NCBI GenBank assembly: GCA_013365365.1
Contig: JABVXU010000878.1
Location: 1 to 16,935 of the forward strand
DNA length: 16,935 nt
Direction of reading: 5' to 3'
Source of the DNA: Cruorifilaria tuberocauda
Taxonomy: Eukaryota > Nematoda > Chromadorea > Rhabditida > Onchocercidae
Shown here: one piece after another, positions 1 to 9,390 of the stretch
How positions within the stretch are numbered: the first letter of the stretch is position 1
Layout of the letters: every line of letters starts with the position of its first letter
The notes under the pieces: generated by a model
Told to the model about the DNA's origin: nothing
The model's database searches: none
Seen by the model: the letters and a program-made list of their open reading frames with translations, nothing else
Position numbers and translations under genes: made by a program

Positions 1-273
1 ACTTCCAATTCAGTAATACATGAAACTTTTAGATATTTAGATTTTAGATATTTTAGATATACTGTGAAAAATTATATTTTTTTTTACATTTATTATTTGT
101 TAACTTTTTATGATGAAAGGGATGATGAAAAAGTAAAACGCTTATCGAATGCAATCAAATATTTTTTTATTCTTATCTGTTCAAATGTTTGCTTTTAGGA
201 AAAATAAGCAAAAGAAAAAAAAGGAATGAAATAAATGATAAGGATTTCGAATAAAATTTGCTATTCACTGAAT
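1..273. other. AT-rich DNA, nothing recognised
   Basis: This stretch holds poly-A and poly-T runs and short variants of TTTTAGATATT near the left edge (about 29-62). No splice-flanked open frame, RNA gene or longer repeat is visible. Confidence 0.6.
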
Positions 274-430
274 ATAAATAAATAATAAATACTAAATTAG
301 AATAGAATAAATAATAGATACTAAATTAGAACAGAATTTTTTAGTGAATACTAAATTAGAATGGAATAAATAATAAATACTAAATTAGAATAGAATAAAT
401 AATAAATGCTAAACCATAAATTAGTATAGA
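274..430. repeat. 29-30 bp AT-rich tandem repeat, about 4.5 copies
   Basis: The phrase ACTAAATTAGAA starts at 291, 320, 350 and 379, and a degenerate copy starts near 408, so the period is 29, 30, 29, 29. Between these phrases lies AATAAATAATAAAT with small changes. The third copy has an altered spacer (TTTTTTAGTGAAT) and the last carries an extra AACCAT. Copies are diverged enough to be an old minisatellite. No coding frame is suggested. Confidence 0.85.
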
Positions 431-1247
431 ATAGAATATTTATGCGATATCCGAAAAATTAAAGCTTTATTTGAGAATTATTTTGCTTGGATGAAAATTG
501 TTAACGAACAAAAGAAATGATATTTATTAGCTAAGATGTTCCTACTTTGTATCTCTTACTTTACGCTTACTTTTTTTATTCCTACTACCACTACTATTAT
601 AAAGTATATTATAGAATATATTATAAAGTAATAATGAAACATTAAAGATGTGAAAACGATTAAGACGATATTTAGAATATTGGTAAAAATCGTGCAACAG
701 TGAATTTTCTTGATCGATGGAAGATTTTATTACAGTTGCTTTTAGCTAATAACTATACATTTATATGTACACATGAAATCTTTTAAGAAATGATAAGCAA
801 AATGAATTAATTCTTCACGTCATTAGAAATTTTAAAGAAACGAAAAATAAAAAGGTGGAGATAAGATTGTTAGATCAGTCGCGTTATCATCCACGTTATC
901 ACTACGAAAAGTTAACAAATAATAAAAGTTTTTCATAATAATTTACTTTTTGATATTAATTTCCCACTGCATTATTTATCATTTATACGTGGATTAAATT
1001 ACGTCAACAATATACGCCGTTATTGTTCAAAGTGAAAACTCTGATAAAACGTATCACTCGTGTTAAACGGAAATGACGGAGATTTACGTCATGGAAATTC
1101 TTGTAAATTTTCCAGATATTTGATATAATGTACAAGGTATTGCATGTTATGTACAAAACAATGGAATTATAATGAATTGATTTAAAAATTTTTAGGATAA
1201 TCGTGAAACGTTAAGTTAGCTTAAAATAAATTGTAGATATTCGTTAA
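431..1247. promoter_or_regulatory. Possible regulatory stretch with three ACGTCA motifs
   Basis: This part is less AT-rich than most of the window. The exact CRE/bZIP half-site ACGTCA occurs at 817-822, 1001-1006 and 1086-1091, and a related TGACGG lies at about 1074. In DNA this AT-rich three such 6-mers within 275 bases are more than expected, but the excess is modest. No open frame of note, transcript start or gene is visible, so the regulatory call is inference from motif density only. Confidence 0.2.
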
Positions 1248-1323
1248 ATGATCATAGTGATATAGTCGATATCAAATCAATATCATATTTGTCGTAGTGT
1301 TTTTGATCATATCATATCACTAT
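1248..1323. repeat. Inverted and direct repeat cluster around TGATCATA / ATAGTGATAT
   Basis: TGATCATA occurs at 1248-1255 and 1304-1311. ATAGTGATAT (1254-1263) is matched by its reverse complement ATATCACTAT (1314-1323). The phrase TATCAAATCA is present twice, near 1269 and at 1321-1330. The arms are 10 bp with a 50-base loop, so the pairing is real in sequence but short for a structural claim. Confidence 0.6.
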
Positions 1324-1339
1324 CAAATCAGAAGAAGTG

Positions 1340-1654
1340 TGATAAGCAGACTGATAAGCAGATTGAAAGAGGAATTAGTGAATGTAATGAATTTTATTGT
1401 AGGGGAAAGTAGTTGAAGGGAAAGGGTTAAAAAGTTGAAATATAATTTAAAAAAAAAAAAAAAAACGAGTTTTGAGAAGAAATGAATGGTTGTTGTGAAG
1501 GAACGAATAGACAGTACCGTTTTTAAACGGCAAGTTATGGCAAGTCGCGAAACAGCACTGAGAAACGGCCTTTGCCCTTTCAATCTTTTATCTTTTTGTT
1601 TTTTTTTTTTGCTTGATAATGCTGATAACTGATAAGTTATGATAACTGTTATCA
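1340..1654. promoter_or_regulatory. GATA-type motif cluster
   Basis: TGATAAGCAGA is present twice in tandem at 1340-1350 and 1352-1362. Five TGATAA/TTATCA sites lie within 41 bases at 1614-1619, 1623-1628, 1630-1635, 1640-1645 and 1649-1654. TGATAA is the known preferred site of GATA factors such as intestinal ELT-2 in nematodes and related factors in insects. Between the clusters are the near-palindrome CCGTTTTTAAACGG (1517-1530) and a doubled GGCAAGT (about 1530-1546). Arrangement at under 10-base spacing suggests either a clustered enhancer or a decayed simple repeat. Confidence 0.3.
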
Positions 1655-1796
1655 AATTTCACCTTCATCCTTCTTCATGAAATTGATTAACTCAATTTTA
1701 TTTCATCCAATCCCAAACATATAATCGCAATATTCTCTTTCCTTCCTTTTATTTATCATTTCATTTCTTTAACTGAAAATAAGTAATTTTTCTATC

Positions 1797-2068
1797 ATTT
1801 TATTAAGCTTATTAATATTGATAATCAATATCATCATCATCATCATCATCATCATCACAATCATCATCATCGTCATTATCATCAATTCATTTTGTTAAGT
1901 AGTTAACGTTGATAAATCAATATTATCACCGTCATCAATTCATTTTATTAAGTAATTAACATTAATTAATCAATATTATCATCATCATTATCAACTGATC
2001 TCATTTTATTAACATTGATAATCAATATCATCATCATCATCATCATCATAATCATCATTGTCATCAAA
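1797..2068. repeat. Four diverged repeat units carrying (ATC)n microsatellites
   Basis: Each unit begins with ATTTTRTTAA, continues with a TTAAY(R)TTGATAA-like phrase and ATCAATATYATCA, and ends in a run of ATC. Units start at 1797, 1889, 1942 and 2003. The ATC run is long in the first (about 1828-1880) and fourth (about 2027-2068) units and short in the middle two. This is a tandem duplication whose internal microsatellite has expanded and contracted independently. No transposon ends are visible. Confidence 0.85.
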
Positions 2069-3138
2069 CTATATGTCTTTTTCTCACTTACAATATTTTG
2101 ATTTTGAAAGAAAAAAAATTTTTTTTTTCATATTTGCTCTAAATTTTTTATTTATATTGTTTGAAACTTTTTTTTTCGTATTTGCTCCAATTTTCTCTCA
2201 CTTCAATTTGCTTATTTTCTTTTCTTTTTGACCCAAAATACATGCATTATTCTCTTTTTTTCTGAATGGGAAAAAAAATGGAAAAAACTTTCCTCAAATA
2301 ATGTCATTCAATGAATCGATTTTTTTTTTTATCACACTGCTATCTATGAAATTTCAATTTCAATATTCCTCTCATTCATTCTCGAAAGAAATTCTTCATT
2401 TCACTATTCAATGAATTCATTGTTACAGATTATAAATTATGATTATAATAAATAATTGCATGATACGAACGAATATAATTCTTCTTGTTAATTAATTAGT
2501 GTGATAATTAATTAGATAATTAAGCGGATTATTTTTTTTCTTTGTCATTTATTATTTTACTTATTTCGTTTTCAATTTAACAATAATGGAAATCTTCTTG
2601 TGTAAAATTTATTTCGTATATTTATTATTTAAAATGAATTATATTTGAAAAATAGCGAGAAAATTTGTATTCGAATATTTTCAGTTAGTATTATCAATCA
2701 TATTTCATGATAACTTCCAAATACATCATGAAAGATCATTGATTAAATAATCTGATTTTCTTAAATTAAAATTTCTCATTTTATATTTAACAGTCTATTC
2801 TTATCTTATCACTCTCAGAACGAACAAAGAAATAATAGCCTTTATTCTTTAATCGACATCTAAACTACTTATCCATTTGATTTGTATATAATTGAATAAA
2901 ATGCAATATTTATCAATGTTTACTAATTGATATGATCGTTGCAATCATAAATAAGTAGTAATAAATTTTCATTAATAGAAATCAGATGATTGCTAGATAG
3001 TTCGTTAGCAATTTGATAAGAGAAACAGAAAAAAAAAATGATTGATTAGAAATTAATTGAAATTCACTGAAATCGATGTTGAAAAATCAATGATTATTAT
3101 ATGTTTGTTTAAAATTCTTCATTTTTAACTCTGTTACT

Positions 3139-3155
3139 ATTACCCACAAATTACT
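3139..3155 (+). repeat. Dispersed motif ATTACCCACAAATTACT, copy 1
   Basis: This copy matches the pair at 3851-3890 with one or two changes. It lies about 700 bases from them, in the same orientation. Its origin and function are unknown. Confidence 0.5.
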
Positions 3156-3850
3156 TTTAACTATTTAAATAGTGTGAAAAAAAAATTATACAGATTAATT
3201 GATTAATTGTTGATTATGAAAATTCGATCAATCAAATAAATCATTGATCATGAATATTTCATTCATTAAAACATTGCAATCGTATCAGTTATGTCTGATC
3301 AAAGGAAGAATGAAAAGAATGAGTTTAAAATATGTGAAGAATCGCTAAGAAGATTTTATCATTTTATCTAAGCTTTAAACAATTGATTTAACTGAACTCT
3401 TTCATGTATGATCAATTGATGTTGAAAAGGAATTTTGATTGATGTCGTAAACTTCTTTCAAAAAAATTATTAACTAATTTTGAGATAATCATTTTAGGAT
3501 GGATTGTGATAAGTGGTAATTTATGTTAATTATTCTAATTGTTATAATTAGAAACTGTCACTTATACTAATTGTCCTCTCATGTTATTTATCATCTTCAT
3601 CATCTAATTTGAAATTGATATTTTTACTGCAAATCTTTTTGTATGCTAACTTTTAAATTATTAACAAATCTATTGTTTTTATGTTGTTATATTACGGAAT
3701 AATTATTATAAATTATTTTAAAGTTAATATTTTGAGCTAAAAATGTAGCTAAAATTATATGTGAAAGTTAACAGTTAACTCAATTATCAACCAGAATATT
3801 AAATTTTCATTCTATTAATTAGAAACGGAAATAATTGAATGATTGCTAGT

Positions 3851-3890
3851 ATTACCTGCAAATTACTGCTAATGTTACCTACAAATTACT
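3851..3890 (+). repeat. Dispersed motif, copies 2 and 3 in tandem
   Basis: ATTACCTGCAAATTACT at 3851-3867 and TTACCTACAAATTACT at 3875-3890 form a 24-base-spaced pair of the motif also seen at 3139. The sequence is conserved while the surrounding DNA is not obviously duplicated. Confidence 0.5.
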
Positions 3891-4036
3891 TATTGTTGTA
3901 ATAATAAAAAAAAAAAAACGAACACAATTTATTGTCAAATAAATTTTTTCAATTATTTCCAATTACTTTTCTTTTGTTTTTTTTTTCCTTCTTTTAAATT
4001 TACTCTTCTCTTATCTTCTTTTTCTAATCTATCAAA

Positions 4037-4061
4037 AGAGAGAGAGAGAGAGAGAGAGAGA
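4037..4061. repeat. (GA)n microsatellite
   Basis: An uninterrupted AG dinucleotide run of about 12 units on the + strand, next to AT-rich DNA. Confidence 0.95.
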
Positions 4062-4139
4062 TTTACATTTTCAACTTTCGAAATATCGAAAATTGCCTGC
4101 TTCATTGTTTCTAGAAATATCTTATTGTTAAACGATGAT

Positions 4140-4162
4140 ACCAGTTTTTAAATTAAACTGGT
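4140..4162. repeat. Short perfect inverted repeat ACCAGTTT / AAACTGGT
   Basis: Eight-base arms at 4140-4147 and 4155-4162 enclose a seven-base spacer (TTAAATT). The arms resemble the AACCAGTT word that recurs at 6927, 12102, 12227, 13183 and 13367. It could be a paired factor site or a small hairpin. It is too short to call an RNA or a terminator. Confidence 0.6.
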
Positions 4163-4720
4163 CAGTCAGTTGTTGCAAACAGTTAATTGTCCATATTATT
4201 TGATACTTTTGATTTTCAATTTTTTTTTCTTTCTTTCAATGAACGATGAAGAAATGCGAGATTGAATGATATAGAAAGATAAATGCAAAAAGGATTGCAA
4301 AAAAAAAAAGACTATAAAGGCTTGATTGATTGATTATTTCGATCGGAGAAGGAATGGATCAATAAAATTTTCACTATTTGATTTTGCATACCACGCCTGA
4401 AATCACATTTACGATTCCTTTTTATTGTTTTAACAGAATTGAATTTAATAAAAAGAAAAAAATTTTTTAAATTTAATTATTGATAAATTTTAATAAATTA
4501 ATAGTAAAATTACAATAATTTGTTAATTTAAAGAGAAGAATGGAAAAATAAGAATTGAGAATTATGCACAGGTAAATGGAAAGCGATTAATTATTAATTA
4601 GAGCACGAATAAACAAGAAAAGAAATTTAGTTGAAAAAGAGTGAAATGATTTCTTGTAACGATTTTTCTTTTTCAATTGTCATGAAAAAAAAAAGTGAAA
4701 GGTAAAAAGATTAAGATAAA

Positions 4721-4741
4721 AGAGAGCGAAAGAGAGAGAGA
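4721..4741. repeat. Short interrupted (GA)n tract
   Basis: AGAGAG runs broken once by CGAA, on the + strand. Confidence 0.85.
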
Positions 4742-5861
4742 TAAACAGGAGGATTATATAGAAATGAGGACAAATTTCGTTTTTCATATATCTTTTTTTC
4801 CTTGATAAAAATGGAATTTAAATAAAAATTAACTTATTTGCACAACAAAAATTTGATGTTGTTTAGGCGTATAAGGCTTTTTTTTTTATTGTTAGAGATT
4901 AAAATATTTAAATAACGATATTTTATAAATTTATCATATTTGGGCGATTACTTTTCAATAATATCAAAATAATCAATTTTGATATTTATTTTAAAATAAT
5001 CATTTAAATAATCAAAATAATCAATTAATTGAATCTGTTAAATTTAGTGCAATAAATTGGAGATTATCGCAAAATAAAATCAGAAAATTTCATTTTGATA
5101 AGTTTTTCACTTATGTAAACAATTGATAACATAATGACATTTTCTATTGAAAATTTCTAATCAAAAATAAACTTACTTTTCCTAAAAAAATTTCTTAGAA
5201 AGTTAGAAATTATCCTATGTTACAATTAACTTCCTTTTTTATTTTCCTAAATATCACATGGAATTGTTATTGTGCGTCATTTAATTTTATCATTAATTTT
5301 AATTTTACTTTTATTATCAATTATATCGATTTATTGTTGAAGTACTAAATTATTATTCATGTTTACTGATAAAATAAATAATGAGTTATTGAATTGAATA
5401 CTTTTTTGAAATATCAAATATTTGCAATATACTTTATCATATTAGAAAAATAAGTAATTTAGCCGATAGTGAAAAGAATACATGAAAAATTTTTTCCAGT
5501 AACCCGAATAAATCAGCCAAACAGTTATTGATAATATTCCATTATATTGTTCTCATGTATTACTGGATACAGAGAAGAAAAGTAAAGTAGTAATTTCAAA
5601 ATGAAAAAATGATAACTTACACTCTTCTAAACCATACCTATTATCATATATTTAGCGAAAGCAAAAAATTTCCACGTGATCGTTGATTTTTTTCAAAAAA
5701 AAAAAAGAAAGGTGAAAAATCAAATATCTTTTGCCATATGAATTTTGAAATCAATCATTTTCAATAATGATTTTATCGTATAATTGAATTTATGAATAGG
5801 ATTTTTTTTTTTTTTATACTATTTGTACGGAAAACAGGAATGATATGCGATATTATTTGAT

Positions 5862-6059
5862 GATACCAATCTTCGTTCTACACGTGAAGGACGTATTTTA
5901 AGCGGCAATCACCTTGCTCAACTTAATGATAGCAATCTTCGTTCTACACGTGAAGGACGTATTTTAAGCGGCAATCACCTTGCTCAACTTAATGATAGCA
6001 ATCTTCATTCTACACGTGAAGGACGTATTTTAAGCGGCAATCACCTTACTCAACTTAAA
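5862..6059 (+). repeat. Three tandem 66 bp repeats with an open 22-codon frame
   Basis: Copies start at 5862, 5928 and 5994. Copies 1 and 2 differ at one base (GATACC/GATAGC). Copy 3 has three further changes, so the duplication is recent. The unit is clearly less AT-rich than its surroundings. Because 66 is a multiple of three, one + frame reads through all copies with the period RSTREGRILSGNHLAQL plus a short NDSNL linker. That frame is open from 5844 to the stop at 6138-6140 (98 codons), ending in a Phe/Leu-rich tail read from poly-T. All other frames on both strands contain stops in each unit. There is no in-frame ATG before the repeats and no splice acceptor between the upstream stop and the first copy, so a plain minisatellite is as likely as a coding remnant. 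Each copy has a CACGTG E-box core (5881-5886, 5947-5952, 6013-6018). Confidence 0.9.
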
Positions 6060-6423
6060 TTTATTTCAACTTTTCATTTTTTTTTCCTTCTTTATTCATT
6101 TCTTCTTTTCATGATTCTTATTTTAAATCATTCAAATTAACCTTCCGTTTGCTTTTTTTTTTCTTGTAGTAACTGAAAAGAAATTTGATTCATTCATTTT
6201 TATTGAAATCATTTCAAAGAAAACAACAAATTTGGATGATTTATAGGGATGATTGTTTAGTTTAAAAATGGGTATTTCAGATCAATTCGTTTTTTTTTTT
6301 CTTCAGCAAAAAAATTATTCGTCATTTAATTGTCATAAAATTTGTAAACCAAAGAAAATTTCCTTCAATGAAATTCTATTGGAAAATTCGCTGTAAAAAG
6401 TGAAAGAATAGAAGAAAGGAAAG
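6060..6423. other. AT-rich DNA, nothing recognised
   Basis: Poly-T rich DNA between the 66 bp repeats and the long GA tract. No structure was seen beyond homopolymer runs. Confidence 0.6.
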
Positions 6424-6552
<129 letters not shown>

Positions 6553-7219
6553 AATGATTATATATTGAAAGATCAGTTAAATCGTTAAATTTATCGATTT
6601 CGATGATGACAACATTCAGTAAAGATTAATTTATATGTCGTTTATTTACCTGTTTGACGTATACTTGAAATAATTAGTTTAAAATTATAATCCTTCGCTT
6701 CCTTATAATCAATCTATTATTTCTTTACTTTTCTCTCTTTCGTTTTTCTCAATCGCAAATTTCGAAAATCATTGATGATTAAAAAAGACAGGTAATTAAA
6801 TTTTAGATGGCAGTGCAATTGAAGAATTTTTAATTATTTTCAATTAACGTTTTCAATATATGCTCCCATTCTATCATTTTAAAGAAAAAAAAAAAACATT
6901 AATTGTAACAGGTAAACTTTTCAGGTAACCAGTTTGCTAGTTATTTAATTCTTTTCTGCTCAAAATGCTTTCATTCATTGCTAAAAATTTTTTACAAAAT
7001 TTGGTAATTTTATGTGTAATATTAGGAAGAAAAAATCCGTTTTTTTTTTCAACGATTAAATTTTAAATGAAAAAATTTTTTAATTATTAAAATTTCGTTC
7101 TGTTAAAATTCAAAAATGATTAGCTTAACTGATAAAAAAAATATTTATTATGAAAATTTTCTTTAATTAAAATTAAAAATTTTATTTTATTCAAAAAATA
7201 TTTGCTATAACTTTTTTTG
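6553..7219. other. AT-rich DNA with one AACCAGTT site
   Basis: Mostly AT-rich. CAGGTAAACTTTTCAGGTAA near 6909-6928 contains two donor-like CAG/GTAA sites and one acceptor-like TTTTCAG, but no open frame joins them into a convincing exon. AACCAGTT is at 6927-6934. Confidence 0.5.
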
Positions 7220-7243
7220 CTCTATCTCTCTCTCTCTCTCTCT
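7220..7243. repeat. (CT)n microsatellite
   Basis: About 11 CT units on the + strand with one early interruption (CTAT). Confidence 0.9.
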
Positions 7244-7349
7244 TTTCGTTTAGTAATATTTATTATTCTCAATGTTAATCTTTATTTTATCATCTTTGCT
7301 TTTATTGAGAAAAGATAATTTGTTATCATTGTGCCTGGAAAAGAGCAAC

Positions 7350-7572
7350 GAATACTTATTTACTTGAAATGGTATACCTATTTACTACTTATTACTTATT
7401 TACTTATAATGAAATGAATACTTACTTACTTGAATATTCATTTACTTGAAATAAAATTTACTTGAATATTTATTTACATAGAATGAAATTTACTCGAATA
7501 CTTATTTACCTGAAATGAAACGAATATTTACTTGAAATGAAATTTACTCGAACACTCATTTACTTGAAATGA
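7350..7572. repeat. Diverged tandem repeat, period about 54 bp
   Basis: AATGAAATTTACTCGAA occurs exactly at 7482-7498 and 7536-7552, 54 bases apart, with well-matched sequence after each. Upstream, TTTACTTGAA and GAATACTTATTTAC variants repeat more loosely back to about 7350. This is a decaying minisatellite, possibly built from a shorter TTTACTTGAAATGAA word. Confidence 0.75.
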
Positions 7573-7690
7573 AATGAAAAATGAATTTTTTCACAAATTA
7601 CAATTAGGCGGATGTATTCGTTACATTTCACGTCAATGCACGGCATCCGACAACCACCTTATCAACCGTTTCTCATGCAGCTGTTCAAAT

Positions 7691-7715
7691 TTTCTCTCTT
7701 TCTTCCCCTCTCTCC

Positions 7716-7761
<46 letters not shown>

Positions 7762-7770
7762 TTCTCTCCT
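7691..7770. repeat. (CT)n polypyrimidine tract
   Basis: Near-continuous CT on the + strand with a few CC and TT breaks. It is the left arm of an inverted arrangement with the GA tract at 7847-7892. The open frame running through both is a repeat translation (Ser-Leu then Arg-Glu) and is not annotated as a gene. Confidence 0.95.
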
Positions 7771-7844
7771 AATCCATTTCCCGCGTGAAATTCTTTTGTT
7801 AAAATTTCGTCGGAGGGAAATAAATTCTAAATCTTATCGTCATA

Positions 7845-7846
<2 letters not shown>

Positions 7847-7892
<46 letters not shown>
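7847..7892. repeat. (GA)n microsatellite, 23 units
   Basis: Uninterrupted GA on the + strand, reverse-complementary to the CT tract 77 bases upstream. A transcript of either strand could fold into a long CU:GA stem. Confidence 0.97.
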
Positions 7893-7897
<5 letters not shown>

Positions 7898-8042
7898 TAT
7901 AAAAAATTTGGTATGACATATACACATACATGTAAAATTGAGGAAAGATTAGTTAAATAGAAGTTTTAAAAGAATTGTGATAAAGGATTGGAGGGAAAAA
8001 AAAGTTTCAATTATATTATCAAACTTATTTCTCTTTCGCCAG

Positions 8043-8080
8043 TCTCTCCCTCTCTCTCTCTCTCTCTCTCTTTCTTTTCT
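8043..8080. repeat. (CT)n tract
   Basis: About 13 CT units on the + strand followed by TTTCTTTTCTTT. This is the third CT/GA tract within 400 bases. Confidence 0.93.
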
Positions 8081-8410
8081 TTATTCTTCTATTAAATCTT
8101 TAGAGGGTGAGAGATATAAAAAAGGATTAAAAAAAAAGATTTCTTTTTCTTTTCTCGAGAATAAATAATATCAAAGAAAAGAGAAAGAGAAACTGGATTA
8201 ATTTGAAGGAAAATTATGTCAAATTAACCTTTAATTATTTACTCTCTTTAATTATTCACACATATTTATTATAAACTATATTTTAAACATTTCTCATTCA
8301 TTTCTTTTTAAATTTCATTTCTTCTCTTTGGTATATTTTATAATTTTCTCTTTTTTTTTCTGTCTGAAATAATTTTATAGTATTTATTAATTTTCATTGC
8401 TTTTTCTCTC
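8081..8410. other. AT-rich DNA, nothing recognised
   Basis: AT-rich, with A-rich purine runs (8110-8190) and T-rich runs. No feature is supported. Confidence 0.6.
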
Positions 8411-8610
8411 AATAACGTTAAGTTTTATTATTTTATATACTGTTTTATTATTGATACTAATTAACCTTTTTTGGTAATAATATTTATATATACTTTTATT
8501 ACTGGTATTAACTAATTTAATAATATAAAGTTTAATTATTGATACCAATTGACCTTTTTGGTAGTAATTAATTTAATAACATAAAGTTTTATTACTTTGT
8601 GTATAATTTT
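8411..8610. repeat. Mosaic AT-rich repeats, about 88 bp offset
   Basis: TTATTGATACTAATTAACC (about 8449) recurs as TTATTGATACCAATTGACC (about 8537), each followed by CTTTTTGGTA. TAATTTAATAAYATAAAGTTT is at 8513 and 8569. A further copy of the AAGTTTTATTA phrase lies at about 8420 and 8585. Different spacings show overlapping duplications rather than one clean array. Confidence 0.7.
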
Positions 8611-9061
8611 ATTATTTTACTATGTTTCTTTTTTTTTTTCCAACAAGTAAAAAAAAGGATCAATGAAAAGATTATCAAATTAAACTAGAATAGTAATAAA
8701 GGATATAGATATAGTAATAAAGGAAAAGGAAGTAACTTTTTAAATCGTACAATTTACAAATGATAAATGAATGAAACTGTCATACTTTTCGTACTGTAAA
8801 CGTTTACTGCTATCATCAAAAAGAGAAAAAGAGATTGATAAGTTCCTTTTTTATCACCTTTCCTTCCAAAAAAAAAAAGAAACGGTAATATAAATGTTAC
8901 ATAAACGATATGAAACATTGAAATGAAAATTTTGATAATTTCATTGATTAAAATGATAATGCAATTTATTATGATTATGATAAATGATAAGAAATGTTAA
9001 GCTTAATGTGATTATCTTCCATTCAAATTATTTATTATAATAAATCGTTTTTTCCTTCATA
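8611..9061. other. AT-rich DNA with many TGATAA words
   Basis: No gene or long repeat. TGATAA/TTATCA words are scattered (for example near 8932 and 8978-8990), as in much of this window. Confidence 0.55.
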
Positions 9062-9135
9062 TCTCTCTTCCTCTCCCTCTTCCTCTCCCTTTTTCTCTCC
9101 CCCTCTCTACCTCTCTCTTTCTCTCCCTTTCTTTC
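9062..9135. repeat. Polypyrimidine tract (CTCTTC/CTCCC variants)
   Basis: Imperfect CT-rich tract on the + strand. On the - strand it reads as an Arg/Glu/Gly low-complexity frame that should not be taken as protein. Confidence 0.9.
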
Positions 9136-9200
9136 ATCGATATGTCTTTTAAAATTGAAATATTTTGCAATGTTTTAAATGCCCTTCTGGGAAATAGTAA

Positions 9201-9309
9201 TATACACGTACATATACACATACATACAAACATACACGTATACGTATACAAACATGCATACACACACACGCGTACACACACACACACACATACAAATACA
9301 TACACGCAC
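9201..9309. repeat. (CA)n/(TACA)n compound microsatellite
   Basis: CA, TACA and CATA units on the + strand, with CG steps (CACGCGTACAC near 9267-9275) and a perfect 12-base palindrome GTATACGTATAC at 9238-9249. Alternating purine-pyrimidine sequence of this kind favours Z-DNA. Cys/Val-rich frames on the - strand are translations of the repeat. Confidence 0.93.
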
Positions 9310-9390
9310 TGTAGGTGAATGAAAAAAAAATTCGCTAAAACCAATTTTTAGATTGATCTTTTCCATTTGCATTAAATATGATTGTAATTT

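Larger units (their letters stand above)
2069..4020. other. AT-rich DNA, few features
   Basis: Poly-A/poly-T runs dominate. The only structure noted is the 16-mer TTACCYACAAATTACT near 3140 and twice near 3852-3890. No open frame above about 60 codons with plausible amino-acid composition was found on either strand. Confidence 0.6.
4062..5843. other. AT-rich DNA with two small features
   Basis: Apart from the hairpin at 4140-4162 and a short interrupted GA tract at 4721-4741, this 1.8 kb span contains only poly-A/poly-T runs and AT-rich words such as AATAATCAAAATAATC (about 4960-5030). No gene, RNA or mobile-element signature was recognised. Confidence 0.6.

Noticed and set aside
1323..1655. 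110-codon ORF on the - strand with Lys- and Phe-rich runs
   Set aside because: The frame is read largely from poly-A/poly-T and TGATAA-rich sequence, with no splice or family support. A short less AT-rich core (1511-1580) reads plausibly in two frames, which argues against real coding constraint.
7574..7960. 128-codon + ORF with Ser-Leu and Arg-Glu blocks
   Set aside because: Most of it is translation of the (CT)n and (GA)n tracts. Only about 30 residues near its start are of normal composition, and these are treated as a separate finding.
7977..8168. 63-codon + ORF
   Set aside because: Translation of a CT tract and A-rich purine DNA.
9057..9372. Two overlapping - strand ORFs rich in Cys, Val and Tyr or Arg and Glu
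   Set aside because: Direct translation of the CA/TACA and polypyrimidine tracts.
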